NCBI GenBank assembly: GCA_010094045.1 | Contig: ML986590.1 | Span: forward strand, 8,382 to 72,381 | DNA from: Lojkania enalia | Taxonomy: Eukaryota; Ascomycota; Dothideomycetes; Pleosporales | DNA length: 64,000 nt | Reading direction: 5' to 3' | In this document: piece by piece, positions 10,749 to 23,201 of the stretch | Layout of the letters: every line of letters starts with the position of its first letter | How positions within the stretch are numbered: position 1 is the first letter of the stretch | Notes under the pieces: model-generated | Databases searched by the model: none | What the model saw: the letters and a program-made list of their open reading frames with translations, nothing else | Told to the model about the DNA's origin: nothing | Translations under genes and position numbers: made by a program

Positions 10749-13508
10749 GTGCAGATTCGAGTGCAGAGTAATCCTGCTGCTTCGTCAAAAGCACCTCGCT
10801 ATGACCTCGCAGGATCAAAGCTTGTTTAAAGGTGCCGAATGCGAAGCTGAGGAGGACCTCTGGAGAAAGCACCGGACACAACTGTGACCGGCGACGCGGC
10901 GGGCTGAAGCTCAATGCGGCTCGCTCGGGACGTGCTCGTGTTATGAATGTTAAGATTGCGCTATGAGGATCGGTGTGGTCGCAGCTTCGAAGGAGGGCAT
11001 CCGCCTTTTGCGCAAGTCTAGCTAGGTAGCAAACGGAGTCAGATGTGGGGTTAGATTCGCTTTCGGGACGGGGATGTCGAGTGCGGAGCTAGGTGGTCGT
11101 TTGAGATGTTGGGATGGGTCAGATAGCGCGTATTCGAAGTGCCTATGTACTAGAATGTGTGATGTCGGTTTGGGTGTATGGTGCGAGGGGCGAGCGGTAG
11201 TCGCAGGTTATGATGACGACGAAGCTCCGGCGGAGATAACGCGCTGGAATGTGGGTTTCTGCGTCGTAAGTAGGCCTATTGAGGTAGGAAAGCAGAGTAG
11301 AGGTTCCTTGGATTTCCGGTAAGTAGGCGCAACCAGAGTATATATATTGACTACGATGGTGGTGGGGATATCGCCTTGCAATGGCATTCCGGCGGGTTGT
11401 GCGAGACTCATCACGACTCATTCACCATCAGCCAATCACAGCGGGACACCTCGGCCACGGGCTACTTCTGCTGGAGAGGGTTCCATATCCGGCACCTCGA
11501 CTTCACAGCAATTCCGGGATACTAATGTTACGGCTCATGAAGCGGCGAGAACGGATAGTTCATGTGCAAAGACGCGTTTTGCGGGAAGATGGGCCGGACT
11601 ATATATGTGGTATACATGCTGCACGCACGTTCGTCTCCACTCTGATCTAGCGGTGAGGAAACGTAAAGGTAAACAGAAGACAGGGCCCCTGGCAGCTGTC
11701 TAGCAATAATGACATGGTTCGAACTCGCCCAAGGGACCTATTGTCCTCAGGTCCGCTCGGTTTTGGTGCATGTGCTTGAATGGTTTAAAAAAACACTGGA
11801 TGGAAAAATGGTCCAATCACGCTGCAGGCTTTCCAGTAAGCAACCACTTTAGGAAGTACTGTACACGCCGGAGCAAATGACGTCCAAGTACAATATGGCT
11901 TGGTTGCTCCAGCCTCTTTCTCCTTGGTCAGGTACAGTGCACCTTGGCCTTTACCGCTCGACCGCCTGAAGCCCCTAGCTTGAGCCCAATGGCTTTTCAA
12001 GCGGGAGGGGGTAAGTTGGCAGGGGGAATTGATGTTGTGGGAGACGCAATGGCTTGCCGCACTAGCTGATGCATTTGCCCCGCGCCTATGTATTATTGCA
12101 CGTCACAAAACTAGGCGGCCATGCGGGAGAAAGGACAAACGCCTCGCTGATGGGGTGAGAGCAACCTAATGAGGGGAGCGAGGGGCGTTCGATTTCGTGA
12201 TGCAGGCAACAGTCGACGCAAATTGCTAAACCTTCCGTCTCGCCTCTCATGAAATGCCGTCAAGGCAGCCGTCGAGGGAGGTTGGAGTCTTGATCCGGAT
12301 GTTGCAATCAACACGGCCAGTGGGCCGTTGGAACTGTTCAATAAGTCATGTCTGTATGCTGTGTGACGAAAAGGCAAGCCGAATGGGCAGCGTGCTTGGT
12401 AGTTTATGGAGCCGCGATTCCCATGTTCGACGGGGCGTTTTGACCGGAAGACGCAATGGCACAATATCTTGGGGGTGGATCTTGTATCACCGGTCAGCAC
12501 TCCCTTCCCCGCGCGGCCTCAACGACTTTTTGGCGGCCAGATGTGAGGCTGTGGTGTTGCGCGCTGGAAGGTGCTGAACCATGGCGTTTGGGGCGGGCGA
12601 CAAGGCACTATGTTCCAATTGCGTTTGATGCGCTGGAAGAATGAGGCTAGTCGACTAGATCCCTTAGTCCAAGGGCGCAATTGCGAGTGGGTTTGCATGA
12701 CTGCGCGGCTGGATCAACGACTCGCTTTGGCTTTGAGCGCTGAGACAGCCCTTGTTGGCGAATGTCGTCTTCGTGCGCTGGGATCGCTTCCACGCCCGAG
12801 CTCCGTCACCTCTAGAGCTTGTCCCAGCACCCAGCGAACTTCGATTCTCATCCCCAAATCAGACGAAACGCTCCGCAGAGCAGTATTCCAGCCTGCCAGC
12901 AGCTGCAAGCCATCCGCATCCGCGTCCGCATCTGCATCTCTGCTACGCGGCTGCCACATCTTTCGCTGCTGTGCGGACCCTGCCCTCGAGCCCGGTCATC
13001 TTTTGCTATCAGCAATAGCGTCACCCGGAGCCTCCATGTGACTCCTCCAGCATCCTCTTGACTCCCATCCCTCAACCCTCTTTGACCGTCCTGCGCCATC
13101 AGTCGCGGTTCCCCCCATTTTGACTGTTTTGTCAAACGCTTCCCTCATCTACTTTTCGACCCCAAACCACCGCTACCCGCAGACTTCACCTTATCTCCGC
13201 GACCCAGGCACTCGAGTTCTCCCCAGACCACCCTGTTGAACATTGCACACACACGATGGCTGCTGCCTGAGCTTGCCGTTCATCGAGACCCTTTCCTCGC
13301 CTGGACTTGTCTGCTGAGAGACATTTCTAACTGTCACTCCCCGACCTGGCTAGCAAACCGGTGGAGTTACTCTCGTGATGGCTACCATGAATACCCGCCT
13401 CTTTCAACCCCAACGACGATAATCGCCCTATCCACACCCACCCCCCACAAGGCACTCATCCAATCTACCTCTGCATCCCCCCCGCGCTGCCTGGAGGCCT
13501 CCTGCACA
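10749..13508. other. intergenic, promoter of BTB gene and long leader of atg13
   Basis: No coding region I can support. Several overlapping open frames exist on both strands but none shows a domain or conserved composition. From about 12880 to 13500 the plus strand becomes C+T-rich, as is usual for the promoter and 5' UTR of constitutive fungal genes. This probably forms the atg13 leader, which holds an upstream ATG at 13236 in another context. Confidence 0.5.
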
Positions 13509-16397
13509 ATGCATCCGCACCCACGACCCTCGCCGAGAACGGCGTCGGCGGCCAACAATCTCCAGACTAATCCTGCCCGAACCAACAACCAAAGGGATCC
13601 GAATTCAGAACGCTCCTCCCCATATTCAGATACACTGTCATACGGTGAACGAGGCACCGATGACGGCGAGGGCGAGATGGTGTCTCGCGCCGAGCAGATG
13701 TCTGAGCCGGAGGCGAGGACAAACCAGAAGGTGAACCAGGTCGTACAGGTACGCATTATTACACCAAAGCCGGCGGGAAACTAGATGCTAACCCCAACCC
13801 CAGAATTTCTTTACCAAAGCAGCTCTTACTATCATTTCGTCCCGTGTTATGCTCCCCCAGAGCTTCAACAAAAATGGCGAGCTTAGGCAGAACAAATGGG
13901 TATGTTGCCGACGGTCAATCCGAATCCGGGCCATGCTAACATGATATAGTTCAATGTCGTTCTCGACGAATCGGACGCACTCGTTGAAGACTTGATACAA
14001 TGGAAGACGATGGACGCTGCTCACGGCCACCACCCTTCGCTTTGCATTGAAATTTATCTGGACATCAAGGGCCTAGGTCCTAAGCAATCCCTTGTGATAC
14101 ACGATGATCAGGGAAAGCGGTGGGACATTAGTGAAGCACTGAATGTGCCTGTTGAGTCCGCTTCTCGGCCACACAGTCGTATGGGCAAGGCCACTCAGCT
14201 CGTACTCGAGCGATGGAAGATCTATGTAGGGGACAGAAATTCTGTACATCCTGCCGATCTTAAGGACTCGCTGCCGAATGTCTACAAGAAAGCTGTGGTC
14301 CTATTTCGATCGCTCTACTCGTTCCTTCGATTCATCCCAGCCTATAAGTACTACAAGACCATGGCGAAGCAGCCTGCGAACCACCCCTCCTTGAAGCTCA
14401 ATTACCGTATATCGAATGGCGACTTTAAGAGCCCCCAACCGGACACGTTGAGTATTCCCCTGTACCCGTCACCCGAAAATGTGACGGACACTCAAGTCTT
14501 TACGCCCTCGAACTCCCCCGTCGGCCCATTATGCATTTCAGTACAGTATCGCAATAATTGTGAGTTTAGAGTAGATGACTCGGAGTCGTTGTTGAGCTCC
14601 CATTTCATGGGATTGGATGATACATATCTAGAGCAGGCCATTCGTGAAGCGGGCCAGGTGCCTGGCTCATTACCTGTCAATAAGCTGCATTCGCAAGAGA
14701 CGCCCGATCTCGGGCAGGCGTATGGGAGCATGTCCACGTTCCATCAAGTTGGGCCGCCGATGGGTACAAGCCCCATGTCTGCGCTCCGGGCTGTGCGCGA
14801 TATGCCCCCTTTGTCGCCAACGGAATCGCCTCCGCAGAAGCTGCCGCCCAACCATCGCACCGCGCAAGGATCGAAGTCGTCTCTCCGATCTGCAGACGCG
14901 CCGTCGTATCAGCGAAGAACCTCTGTGTCATTTCAGCCGTTCAAAGCCGGCTCGTTGTCATCATCGCCCGCGCCAGGGCCAGCTGTGCCTCCCTCTCCGG
15001 GCAGTTCACTTGGACGACCGGGCTCCTCTCTGGGCAGAACTACGACTGTTCCCAACGCACTCAACCAGCCGCGGAATCGGACGTCGCTGACGGCACTTCC
15101 CCAGGCGGCATTGCGCGCGCCGTCGCTGCCAAACGAGACTGCCATCGCCTCGTCTGCTTCCAGCTCGCCCAAGCCGGCGCCCATAACTCGCTATAGTAGT
15201 AGCTTCGGCCATCGGCGTAGCAGATTCTCATCTGGCGGTGGGAGCAAGACTGAAGACGACAATCTCAGCAGCGGCAAGGGGAGCGTAACATCCTCGCAGC
15301 AGCCGGGCTCTGACGTGCTCAATGAGGGAGAGGCAGCGAGTTCCGGTTCTATCAACAAGACTGATGATGAGAACATCTCAGACTTCCTCAAACTCCTGGA
15401 GCAGAAGAAGGATTTGAAGAGCTTTAATCGAAGTGACAACGCATCTCGAGATGCAACTACGCGTCGCACGACAGCCCAACTCTCCAAGTACCAGCGTCTT
15501 CGGGACTCGCATGCCGCCCTTTCGGACTCTGTTTCGTCCTCGATGCTTCTTCACCGATCGTCGTCGTCGTCTAGTCGCCAATTATCTAGTGTTCCCCAGA
15601 TGATTGCTGGAACCTCGGTTTCCACGTCTTCATCTCCGGGAAAGCCCATCTCCCCGCATACCCCACATACACCCGCAATTCCTTCTCGATTGAGCGCAAA
15701 CAGCATCATTGAATATGAACCACGACGAAGCCGGAGCAGAACGAGCCACCCACAACGTGAGCAAGAGGCCACCGATACGGGTGAACCTACTCGTGAAGAG
15801 CAAGGGACAATTGCTATTGACATACCGACCTCCCCACGGCCTTGGAACATTATCCGCAGATCAAGTTCTGTAGCTCAGCAAAATCGAGCTATAGACGAAG
15901 AACCCGACTTCTTTGGTTTACGTTCAGCTAGCTTGCCGCCCGAAGAAGTCGACAGACATGGAGACCTCCAGCGGATAACAAACGCAGATCTCACCTCTAG
16001 TGGACTGTTTGCCCAAACAGAGCTCCTCGCTAGTGCAAGCCGCGCAGATCAGCCCGCTGATTCCCTTAGTCCTACTGGCTCGCGTGATTCCGTAGTCAGA
16101 CCCTTGTCTACATCTGATCTTCCTTCTAAACGAGGTGTTCACCCTACAAGCAGCCGAGGGCGAGGCGGTTTACCTTTCCACGGTTCTTCAACTAGCCTGA
16201 ACACTGGTGGGACAAGCTCTACAGAGCGTCAGAGCAGGTACAACTTCTCCAGTCGTCCTGCACCGCTTGACGACGACGAGCCATTGCTCTTCCAGATGAG
16301 TGAGATTGGCACAGGGTCTCGGCGGAGTCTAGAAGATGGCCGAGGTGGTTTCAGCACAGGGAGCGGAGGAAAAAGAGGATCGCCGTACACCCGGTGA
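13509..16397 (+). CDS. atg13: autophagy protein Atg13
   Basis: Predicted 927-aa regulatory subunit of the Atg1 kinase complex, acting at the pre-autophagosomal structure and controlled by TORC1 phosphorylation in yeast. Exons: 13509-13748, 13804-13899 and 13950-16397 (introns 55 and 50 bp; GTACGC/CAG, then GTATGT/TAG with a GCTAAC branch point). The start is the ATG giving MHPHPRPS, the usual Atg13 opening. The HORMA domain covers about residues 70-330: NFFTKAALTIISSRV, then FNVVLDESDALVEDL, then QSLVIHDDQGKRWDI and VLERWKIYVGD are the recognisable family blocks. The rest is Ser/Pro-rich and disordered, as expected for the Atg1- and Atg17-binding tail, with a conserved acidic-hydrophobic block (PLLFQMSEIG) near the C-terminus. 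Its length is normal for filamentous fungi. It converges on the Zn2Cys6 gene downstream. Confidence 0.95.
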
Positions 16398-17873
16398 GAT
16401 TTACATTTCTCGTCTCCCAAGCGTTGAGAGAGAAATTATTCCGCATGTTATTCCTACCTGATTCCATTATTCATAAGTGATATTCGCACTTTGGCGTCTC
16501 GAGGGCTTCTCTTCTTGCCATCGTGAGCGATGGGCATCGCATCGGTGCTTTGCTTTTCGTATTCTTTTTGTTCTGCGCTGCGCTTCTTCCACATTGCGAT
16601 ATATACCTTTTTGTCTAAGGGCGAATTTGCTGCCATCCTTTTGATTTGCTTTTTTGGGGTTTTCACTTCGCAACCTCTTAAGGTTTGTGCATGGAATTGA
16701 TTATCGAAATTGTGAATAGAGAGTCAGTTGCGGGCTATTTTGGACCTGGGCGTTACTTGGCGAACCCGGGAAGGTTATTTGGCCTGAGATGTTCTTTACT
16801 TTTCCACGCTTTTGATTTGATAATTGTGGGATTTTGATGTTTATAGATGATGGGATTGGAGATATGGAGTCGGGTGGAGTTTATTTTATATGGACTGGAT
16901 GGGCGAGCTGATTGATTAGTATAAAGTGGAGGAAAAAGCGGGGATTATTTGGGGGTTAGAGGGAGGTAAGGGTGAGGAAATTCAGTCCGTTGATAAGTTC
17001 ATCGTTGTGGTGTCTCGTCGTCGTGACTGGGTGTATAGTTGGAGATGCTCGGCCCCATCCGCTTCCCAATTTAATATCCATCACCTTTGCGCAACTACGC
17101 ACTTAATACACCCGTTCATTACCCGCCATATCAGACCGAATATCCAGCCAATAAAACTGCACCCCAAGGCCCTCTTCGACCCTCCCGGCAACAAACATGC
17201 CTAGGGTCGTAGTTCCTTTTTCAATTCCTCAACAAGAACACTTAGACCAAAAACAAAAAAAAAAAAAAAAAAAGTACGCAACCAACAAATAATATTTTAT
17301 TCCTCAATGTCCAGTCTAACCCATCCATCCCCTATTATCGCCTATCCTACACCCACAGCTGCTGCGCTGCAAAATCCTCACCTCACTTGGTACATACCAA
17401 ATACGTCGTTCGTCCGCAATTCATAATGCATATCACAAGAGATTCCCACCTTCTCTCTCTCTTCCCCACTCCTCCCTTCCCCGTAAAGATCAAAAAAAGA
17501 AAAAGAAATGGGGTATAAATCCGCCCTGTCTCGCTAAAACTCGTCCGGAAGAGAAGCAAGGAAAGAGGCCCAATAAGGCGTGCTGCGCGAAGCCCTTTCC
17601 ATCAAAACCCCCTCATTGCTTCAGCAGTCGTCCTACTAACCCAGTATCCAATTCCCAAACACCTGGCGAGAATAAAAAACCTAACAGCAAAGAGAAAATA
17701 TCGTTTCTCCATCCGCTCCCAACGATACAAAAGCGCCTTCCCAAGGAGTAAGACTGGCCGCAATGTTCCTCAAAGACCGAAGCATGGAAAAGTGCATCAG
17801 AGACTATACACGATGGTGGGTAGCGAAAGGACATGCCAATTTTTTTTTTTTTTAAATATATTTCTTTTTCTCC
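16398..17873. other. intergenic between convergent genes
   Basis: Holds the 3' ends of atg13 (plus) and the Zn2Cys6 factor (minus). Poly-A at about 17250-17273 and poly-T at about 17840-17853 are visible. No supported gene. Confidence 0.5.
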
Positions 17874-20490
17874 TCATGGAAGGCCAGTCATGAAGCCTTC
17901 CTTGACTAACGTAGTTGGGTCGTATGGCGTCCCGTTACCGTTCCCCGACGATTTTCTTGTTTCATTGAGCTGTTTTTGTGCTGCGGCTGCTGTTGCTTGC
18001 GCCGCTGCCGCCTCGCTCGCTGCAGCAATTGCTGCCGTGACATCATGTTTGATATCAGATACTGGCGGCAGCGCTCCGTTGCCCCCGCTACTATTTGGTC
18101 GTGGGCCGTCCGCGCTTTCTCTTTCTCCAACCGCGGCGGCAGCAAGATGCTGGAGGCCGGCCATGTTGGGTTCGGTGGCAGACCCTTGTTGCTCAGAGGC
18201 GATCGGAGGTGGCGTTGCAGTTCTTTTCTGATGTAGCAAGTCTTGGATGGCGGTATCCCAGCCAGTGCCATCAACGCTGCGATAGATAATTCGGCCGTTC
18301 GAGATGGCGTCACACATGTCCTTGATCGCAGCATGGGCTTCAACTTGCGTTTCGACACGATCAGCAAGCTCACCAAGAGAGGTCGCCACTAAGCTTGCGA
18401 AGATATGGTGCAGAGGGGTGATAGGTGAGTTATTGAGATTTCCGAGAAGTTCTCTCGCGAGATTTGAAACTTCGTTCGAGCTTGTGAATTCAGATAGCCG
18501 GGCGACGACGATACGAATGTACTGATATGCCAAATATGGCGCTGAGCTGGGCACAAGATTCGAGATGTCTAATGATTCCTTGAACCGAGAAAGTTGGCCA
18601 TTGAGATACAAGGATGCTGGCGATGACATGCCTAACGCGACTAATGCAAAGGGCGATGAGGGATCTAAGTTGGGAGTATTGCCAGCCCGGGTGACGAAAC
18701 CAATCTGACCGAGAATATCTGCAGCTCCTTTCGTAATATGAGGACGTGGTTCTAAAAGTAGCAATGAAAACACTTACGAGCTAGGTGATAACCAACTTCG
18801 CCGAGTGCGTTGAAGTCATCTCGAGACGGGGATCCACCATGCAATGGCAGTAGGGCGTCTGTCGTTCGGCTAGAAGCATGAAATCGATCAAGAATGAAAG
18901 ATACCCAATATAGGCGACGGGATGCTTCAAAAGAATCGTGATCCTGTTCTTTAATAGTTGCAAGGAATCTAGAGTCGTTGAGGCGTAGTTCTGTGATACG
19001 GGCGGCAAGTCGGCCTAGTAGCTCCGCGGTACTCATGACGCTCGGCCCAGGTTTATCCGAAGCAAGTATCAAGAATACTAGTGACTGAGAGCACACAATA
19101 TTGTTAAAGAGCTGTCGCAAACTATCAGGATCACTCAGTGTCTGTTGAGTCTCGTCTAGAGCATTTAAGCAGCGAGACACTAGCTGGCCGGCACCAAAGT
19201 CGGAGGTAGGCCCATTTGTTACAGATAAAGACCGGACGGCAACCTCTAAAGATAAGAAGAAGGCTTCCCTTAACTTTGGGGGACAATCGGTTAGGCGGTT
19301 TAAAAACGTCGGATCATGTGCGAGAAAAGGGAGGGTCGGATGTATGGTATTGTAGTATCTATCAATCATTAGTTTTGAGCATGCCTTAAATCTCTTTTTG
19401 GAAATTGCAAAGCAACTAATGCAACAGTAACGGAATGACCACAAAGCCACTAAGGTAGTGTTCTCACTGTCCTCAGCAATTCGTATGGAGAGTAGTATGA
19501 CTGCCAAAAGGGAATTCTTACGCTTTGATAATGGTATCATTGGAGCCTGTCATTAGGCTGCTAGCCAAAGTCATGTCGCTATACGAAGGGCGTCGCTGCA
19601 ACCCTTGGACGGCCCCGTTAGATGGATAATCTCGGTACGTCAGCGCATAGACCGCAGGAGGAGAGGAGGCGTCTATACCGCGGTCCTGACCGGACCAGTT
19701 TAATCGACTATAGGGATCTTGAAGCCCTTCAGACATGGAATGGGTGCGCTTTCGTGCAAACTGTGAGGGAGTTTGGGCATCGGGCAGACCCTGGTCGGAT
19801 ATGCCCCAGCTCTCATAGCCTGGTCCTGGCGTGTTAGGATTTTGGATCTGGTGCTCCAAGGAATTCAGACGATCCGCTAACTCCTTGATATAACTGCAGT
19901 TCTTGTGAGTAAAGGCCCTATAAATCCAGAACGGATAGTGTATACCCTTTGCTTGGTCCACGTTTCATTGGCTGTCGACTGAATTGGCACCGTGCGCCGG
20001 TACGCTTACAGCTAGAACAAGCTTCCGGGCCATTTTCGCTGGTCGCGTCGCATCGAATCTACGAGCTGTGAGCGCAGGGCCTCCCCACTGTGTGATAACG
20101 CGACCATACCTTCTTCCGCCGACACTCGTCGCACGCGCGCGAGACCTTGGATCGCTTCCGACTCGACGCACCATCGTGGTCGCCATATGGGTTATGCTCC
20201 TCCAAGTTCATTACGGACTGCGCCATCTGCTGTGGGGAGTGCGCCGGCCGCGGCGGTGTCTGGAACTGGTGATGCGCGAGGCCCATCTGGTGTGCCTGCG
20301 GGGCTCCGGCGTGGAGTATGTCGGCATTCCTCTGGAGCTGCCCCCCAAGATGTTCTTGCAACTGGAGCTCGGGGTCGTTGGCCATATGCTGCTGCTGCTG
20401 GCCCGGAGGCGAGGTGCCGTTCTGGACATAGAGTCCACCGCTGCCAATCTGCGACTCGGGATCCGGGTAGGAACTGGCGGCAGAGGTCAT
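17874..20490 (-). CDS. Zn2Cys6 transcription factor with fungal-specific TF domain (Rgt1-like binuclear cluster)
   Basis: Predicted nuclear DNA-binding regulator of about 799 aa. Exons: 20490-20110, 20058-19946, 19893-19522, 19466-18778 and 18718-17874. The cluster is C120-x2-C123-x6-C130-x10-C141-x2-C144-x6-C151, split by an intron after its second Cys and followed by PMKRGPSKG and a short coiled coil (YIKELADRLNSLE). The KRGPSKGY linker is also seen in yeast Rgt1, a glucose-transporter regulator, so a sugar-response role is possible but inferred. The fungal-specific TF domain (about 310-560) shows YYNTIHPTLPFLAHD and RRLYWVSFILDRFHASS. The N-terminus is Gln/Pro-rich and the C-terminus is an Ala-rich helix. 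The start of exon 4 is uncertain: acceptors at 19467, 19416 and 19392 all keep frame. I prefer the first because it gives a 55-bp intron with a CTGAG branch site. The last intron (59 bp) is preferred over a 26-bp alternative. Confidence 0.8.
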
Positions 20491-23201
20491 CTTGAATAGG
20501 GCCGTCTTTGCGACGATGGACGACACGTATTTGCGCGATTGTAGACAGCCAACGCGGCGAAGATGTGGAGGTGTCGCGATGGAGTGGTGGTGGTCGGCAG
20601 GTGCAGTGAAGGCCGAGAGTTTTCAAAAGCTCGAGCAAGCTCGCACTTTACGGGTTTGGTACTAGCGCGGCACAATTGGACTCCAGCGAGGGCACCCCGT
20701 ATACCTGAAGAGGGCGCGGAGCCCATTGTGTGGTTGCTACATAACGTTTGCCGTGAAGAGAACTCTTGCGCGCGATTCACTTGTTTACGTCGAGCTTTGA
20801 TGGTCTGGACGGAGTCGGCAGGCGCGGATTATTGTGAGTCCGAAGGAGAGCGCCTTGCACTTCCCGGTTCACCATTGCCAGCCTACCTAGCCTGGGTATG
20901 TTCACCTCACCGCAGCAGAGCCATCATGGGAGCATACATGGTCGCAACTTGGAATGCGGTGCTTTGGCGCATCCAAATGCGAACGAGCTGTCGACTTCAT
21001 GAGGCAGTGGGCGAGTGCCCTCGATTTATCCGCCGTGCTATGAGGCCCGTGAGAGCACGTTGGGCACCGGTTACCTGCCTACCTAGCTAGAACAGCACAT
21101 AACATGCCGACGAACAACGAGGTTCTCCATCTCAGACACTTGACCAGAGGCAAATTTCTTCTGACCTTTGAATAATGCCGATGGCTGGTCAGGAGGGCGT
21201 AAAAGGACAACAGCGCTCCTCTTGAACTGGCTGTTACTTTCTGTGCACTCACGATATTGCAGGGCTCCGTCTTGGTGATCCAACATGGCAATTCTGGCAG
21301 TTGTCACTAGGCTACTACCTGGGAATAGGTTCCTCACAGCGCTCAGCAAGTATTATGGCAGCCTAGCCATATCTTGCTGTTTCACGGCTAGCTTTAGATT
21401 ATTAGTTGAGCCGCCAAAAGTTCTCGGTAGCCTAGGCAGTCGTGGCAATTGTAACGACTTGGAACTGCAGGAACTGCGGGTTGTGGGGTTTGCGAAACCG
21501 ACCTTTGCTGCACGGTATTTCCTCCTCTAGATAGCAAGAAACGTTGTTTATACATGGTCGCCGGGTGAGCGCTCGGATTGTGCTTCTGTTGCTCAGCTTG
21601 CATCAGCTATCGCTTCTAGGTTTCTGCTCACACGTGTGACAGAATTACCTAGGGAGGTACGTAGCAGTGCGGAGCAAAGCCGCGGTGCAACGGACGCGGA
21701 CCCCACGTTCGGCGCGGTCGAGCATAGGCAAAGCTCGACAAAGAATGCTCATATATAATGAGACGGATAGCACGTAGATGGATGCTCTAGAGCATTGATA
21801 GAGCATGTGTTTCAAGTGAAAGGACGCCAACCATTGGCACTCCGTAGGCTGTCAATCTGGCCTCTGGAGGGCGGTCCTCCGTCTTGACGCTTTCGACCTG
21901 GCCATTGGCATAGTATACGGCTCGCAATCATAGAGGCTTGAGTGTCCGGCTCAGCACCAGTCGCGCTCCGAGACTGGTGCACGATATATAAGCTGGCAAT
22001 GTACCTGAAAGTAGGAGCAAAGCCGACCCAGCGTTTCTCATATCTGCTGGGCACTGTTGCGGCGGACAATATCAGGATCTGCGCTTGGCCGCGCGGGAGA
22101 CTGGGTTGTCCCATTACGATCAGTGCTCCACGCCCATTACATACGAAGTATTCGAGGCTGGGGAGCGAGAGCGAGAGGTGGGCGGCAAGACGACAAGACA
22201 ACGCGACAAGGGCGTCTGCTCAATTCGAAATCCTTCCATCACTGCCCACCGGAGGGGAGTGGGTGCATGCATTTGCTCGTCGCGTGATGGACTCGGTCGG
22301 AAGCGTCCCCGGCAGACGGCAAGAGCGCCGCGCAGAAGCCAGGGCGCCTCTTGCGAGGTCGAGCGGAATTGTAGTTCTCCTGCTGGCTACGGGATGCTGC
22401 TGGCTGCTGCTGGCTGCTGCTGGCTAGCTGCTGCAAGTCATCCACAGGTTGGAGGACGCACGGCAACGGTTGCAGGCCCCAGGGCAGGCTGGGCCGGCTG
22501 GAGCGCCGTGTGCGCGCATGGGATGGATCCCACCCCCGCGTAGGGTTCGCTGCCCGCCGCCGCCGCCGTGGTGTGCCTAGATGGTTGCGTGCGGGTGCCG
22601 CGCTCAGTGTGGGCACTCAGCACTCTGCGAGGCGCCCGGCCGGTCGCCCACTCGCTAGCTAGAGAGACAGAGTCAGCGATGGCCCTAGCCCCGAACCGTG
22701 CACGTGCAGTTGCATCGGCGAGGATCACGCCCGCTAAATATTACGGCAGCCCGCTTTTCGAGGTCCGCTTCCTCTCTCGCTGCACCCTCTTCCCTCTTAC
22801 ATCCTCAAACACACCCACAGCACATCGCCCCCCCCTCCAGTCTGCCGTTTTGGCCTCCCTACGGTGATCCAGCTCCACGCGTTACGGCCAGCGCCTTTTG
22901 GTGCACGGCTCGGTCCCTCCTCCACCTACCACACCACTCCCGCCTCTCCACTCTGCCTCGGTGTCGTTACGGCGTTCACGGTCTTCGTCTCCCACAGCTC
23001 CATCACCGGCGTTTATTCCTCCCATTGATACCCCGGCGTTTGCATCAATTCACCATCACTTCTTGTGTTACTAGTTCTTCGTGCCTTCATCCGTCCATCT
23101 TTACTTCGGCTTCATCCTCACTTGTTCGCCTCACTCCCGCTTCACCGGTCGGCTGCGTCTAGCCAGCTGTGACGACCGCTATCGGCCGTGCGTACCCAGA
23201 C
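20491..23201. other. intergenic between divergent transcription-factor genes
   Basis: No supported gene in 2.7 kb. Open frames here overlap on both strands and show no domain. A CTGCTGGCTG microsatellite lies at about 22378-22435. From about 22770 to 23150 the plus strand is C+T-rich, the likely promoter and long leader of the copper-fist gene. Confidence 0.5.

Noticed and set aside
11713..11730. Possible tRNA B-box (GGTTCGAACTC)
   Set aside because: No matching A-box at the right distance and no cloverleaf arms.
12111..13135. Overlapping open frames upstream of atg13
   Set aside because: Occur in all frames of both strands in GC- or CT-rich leader DNA; no domain.
18747..18777. 26-bp intron in the Zn2Cys6 gene
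   Set aside because: Too short for a fungal intron; a 59-bp alternative keeps the frame.
20563..21090. 175-codon plus-strand frame
   Set aside because: No domain, unusual Cys/Trp/Arg-rich composition, lies in the promoter of the Zn2Cys6 gene.
21942..22867. Several 75-160 codon frames on both strands
   Set aside because: Mutually overlapping in GC-rich DNA with a CTG repeat; look like chance frames.
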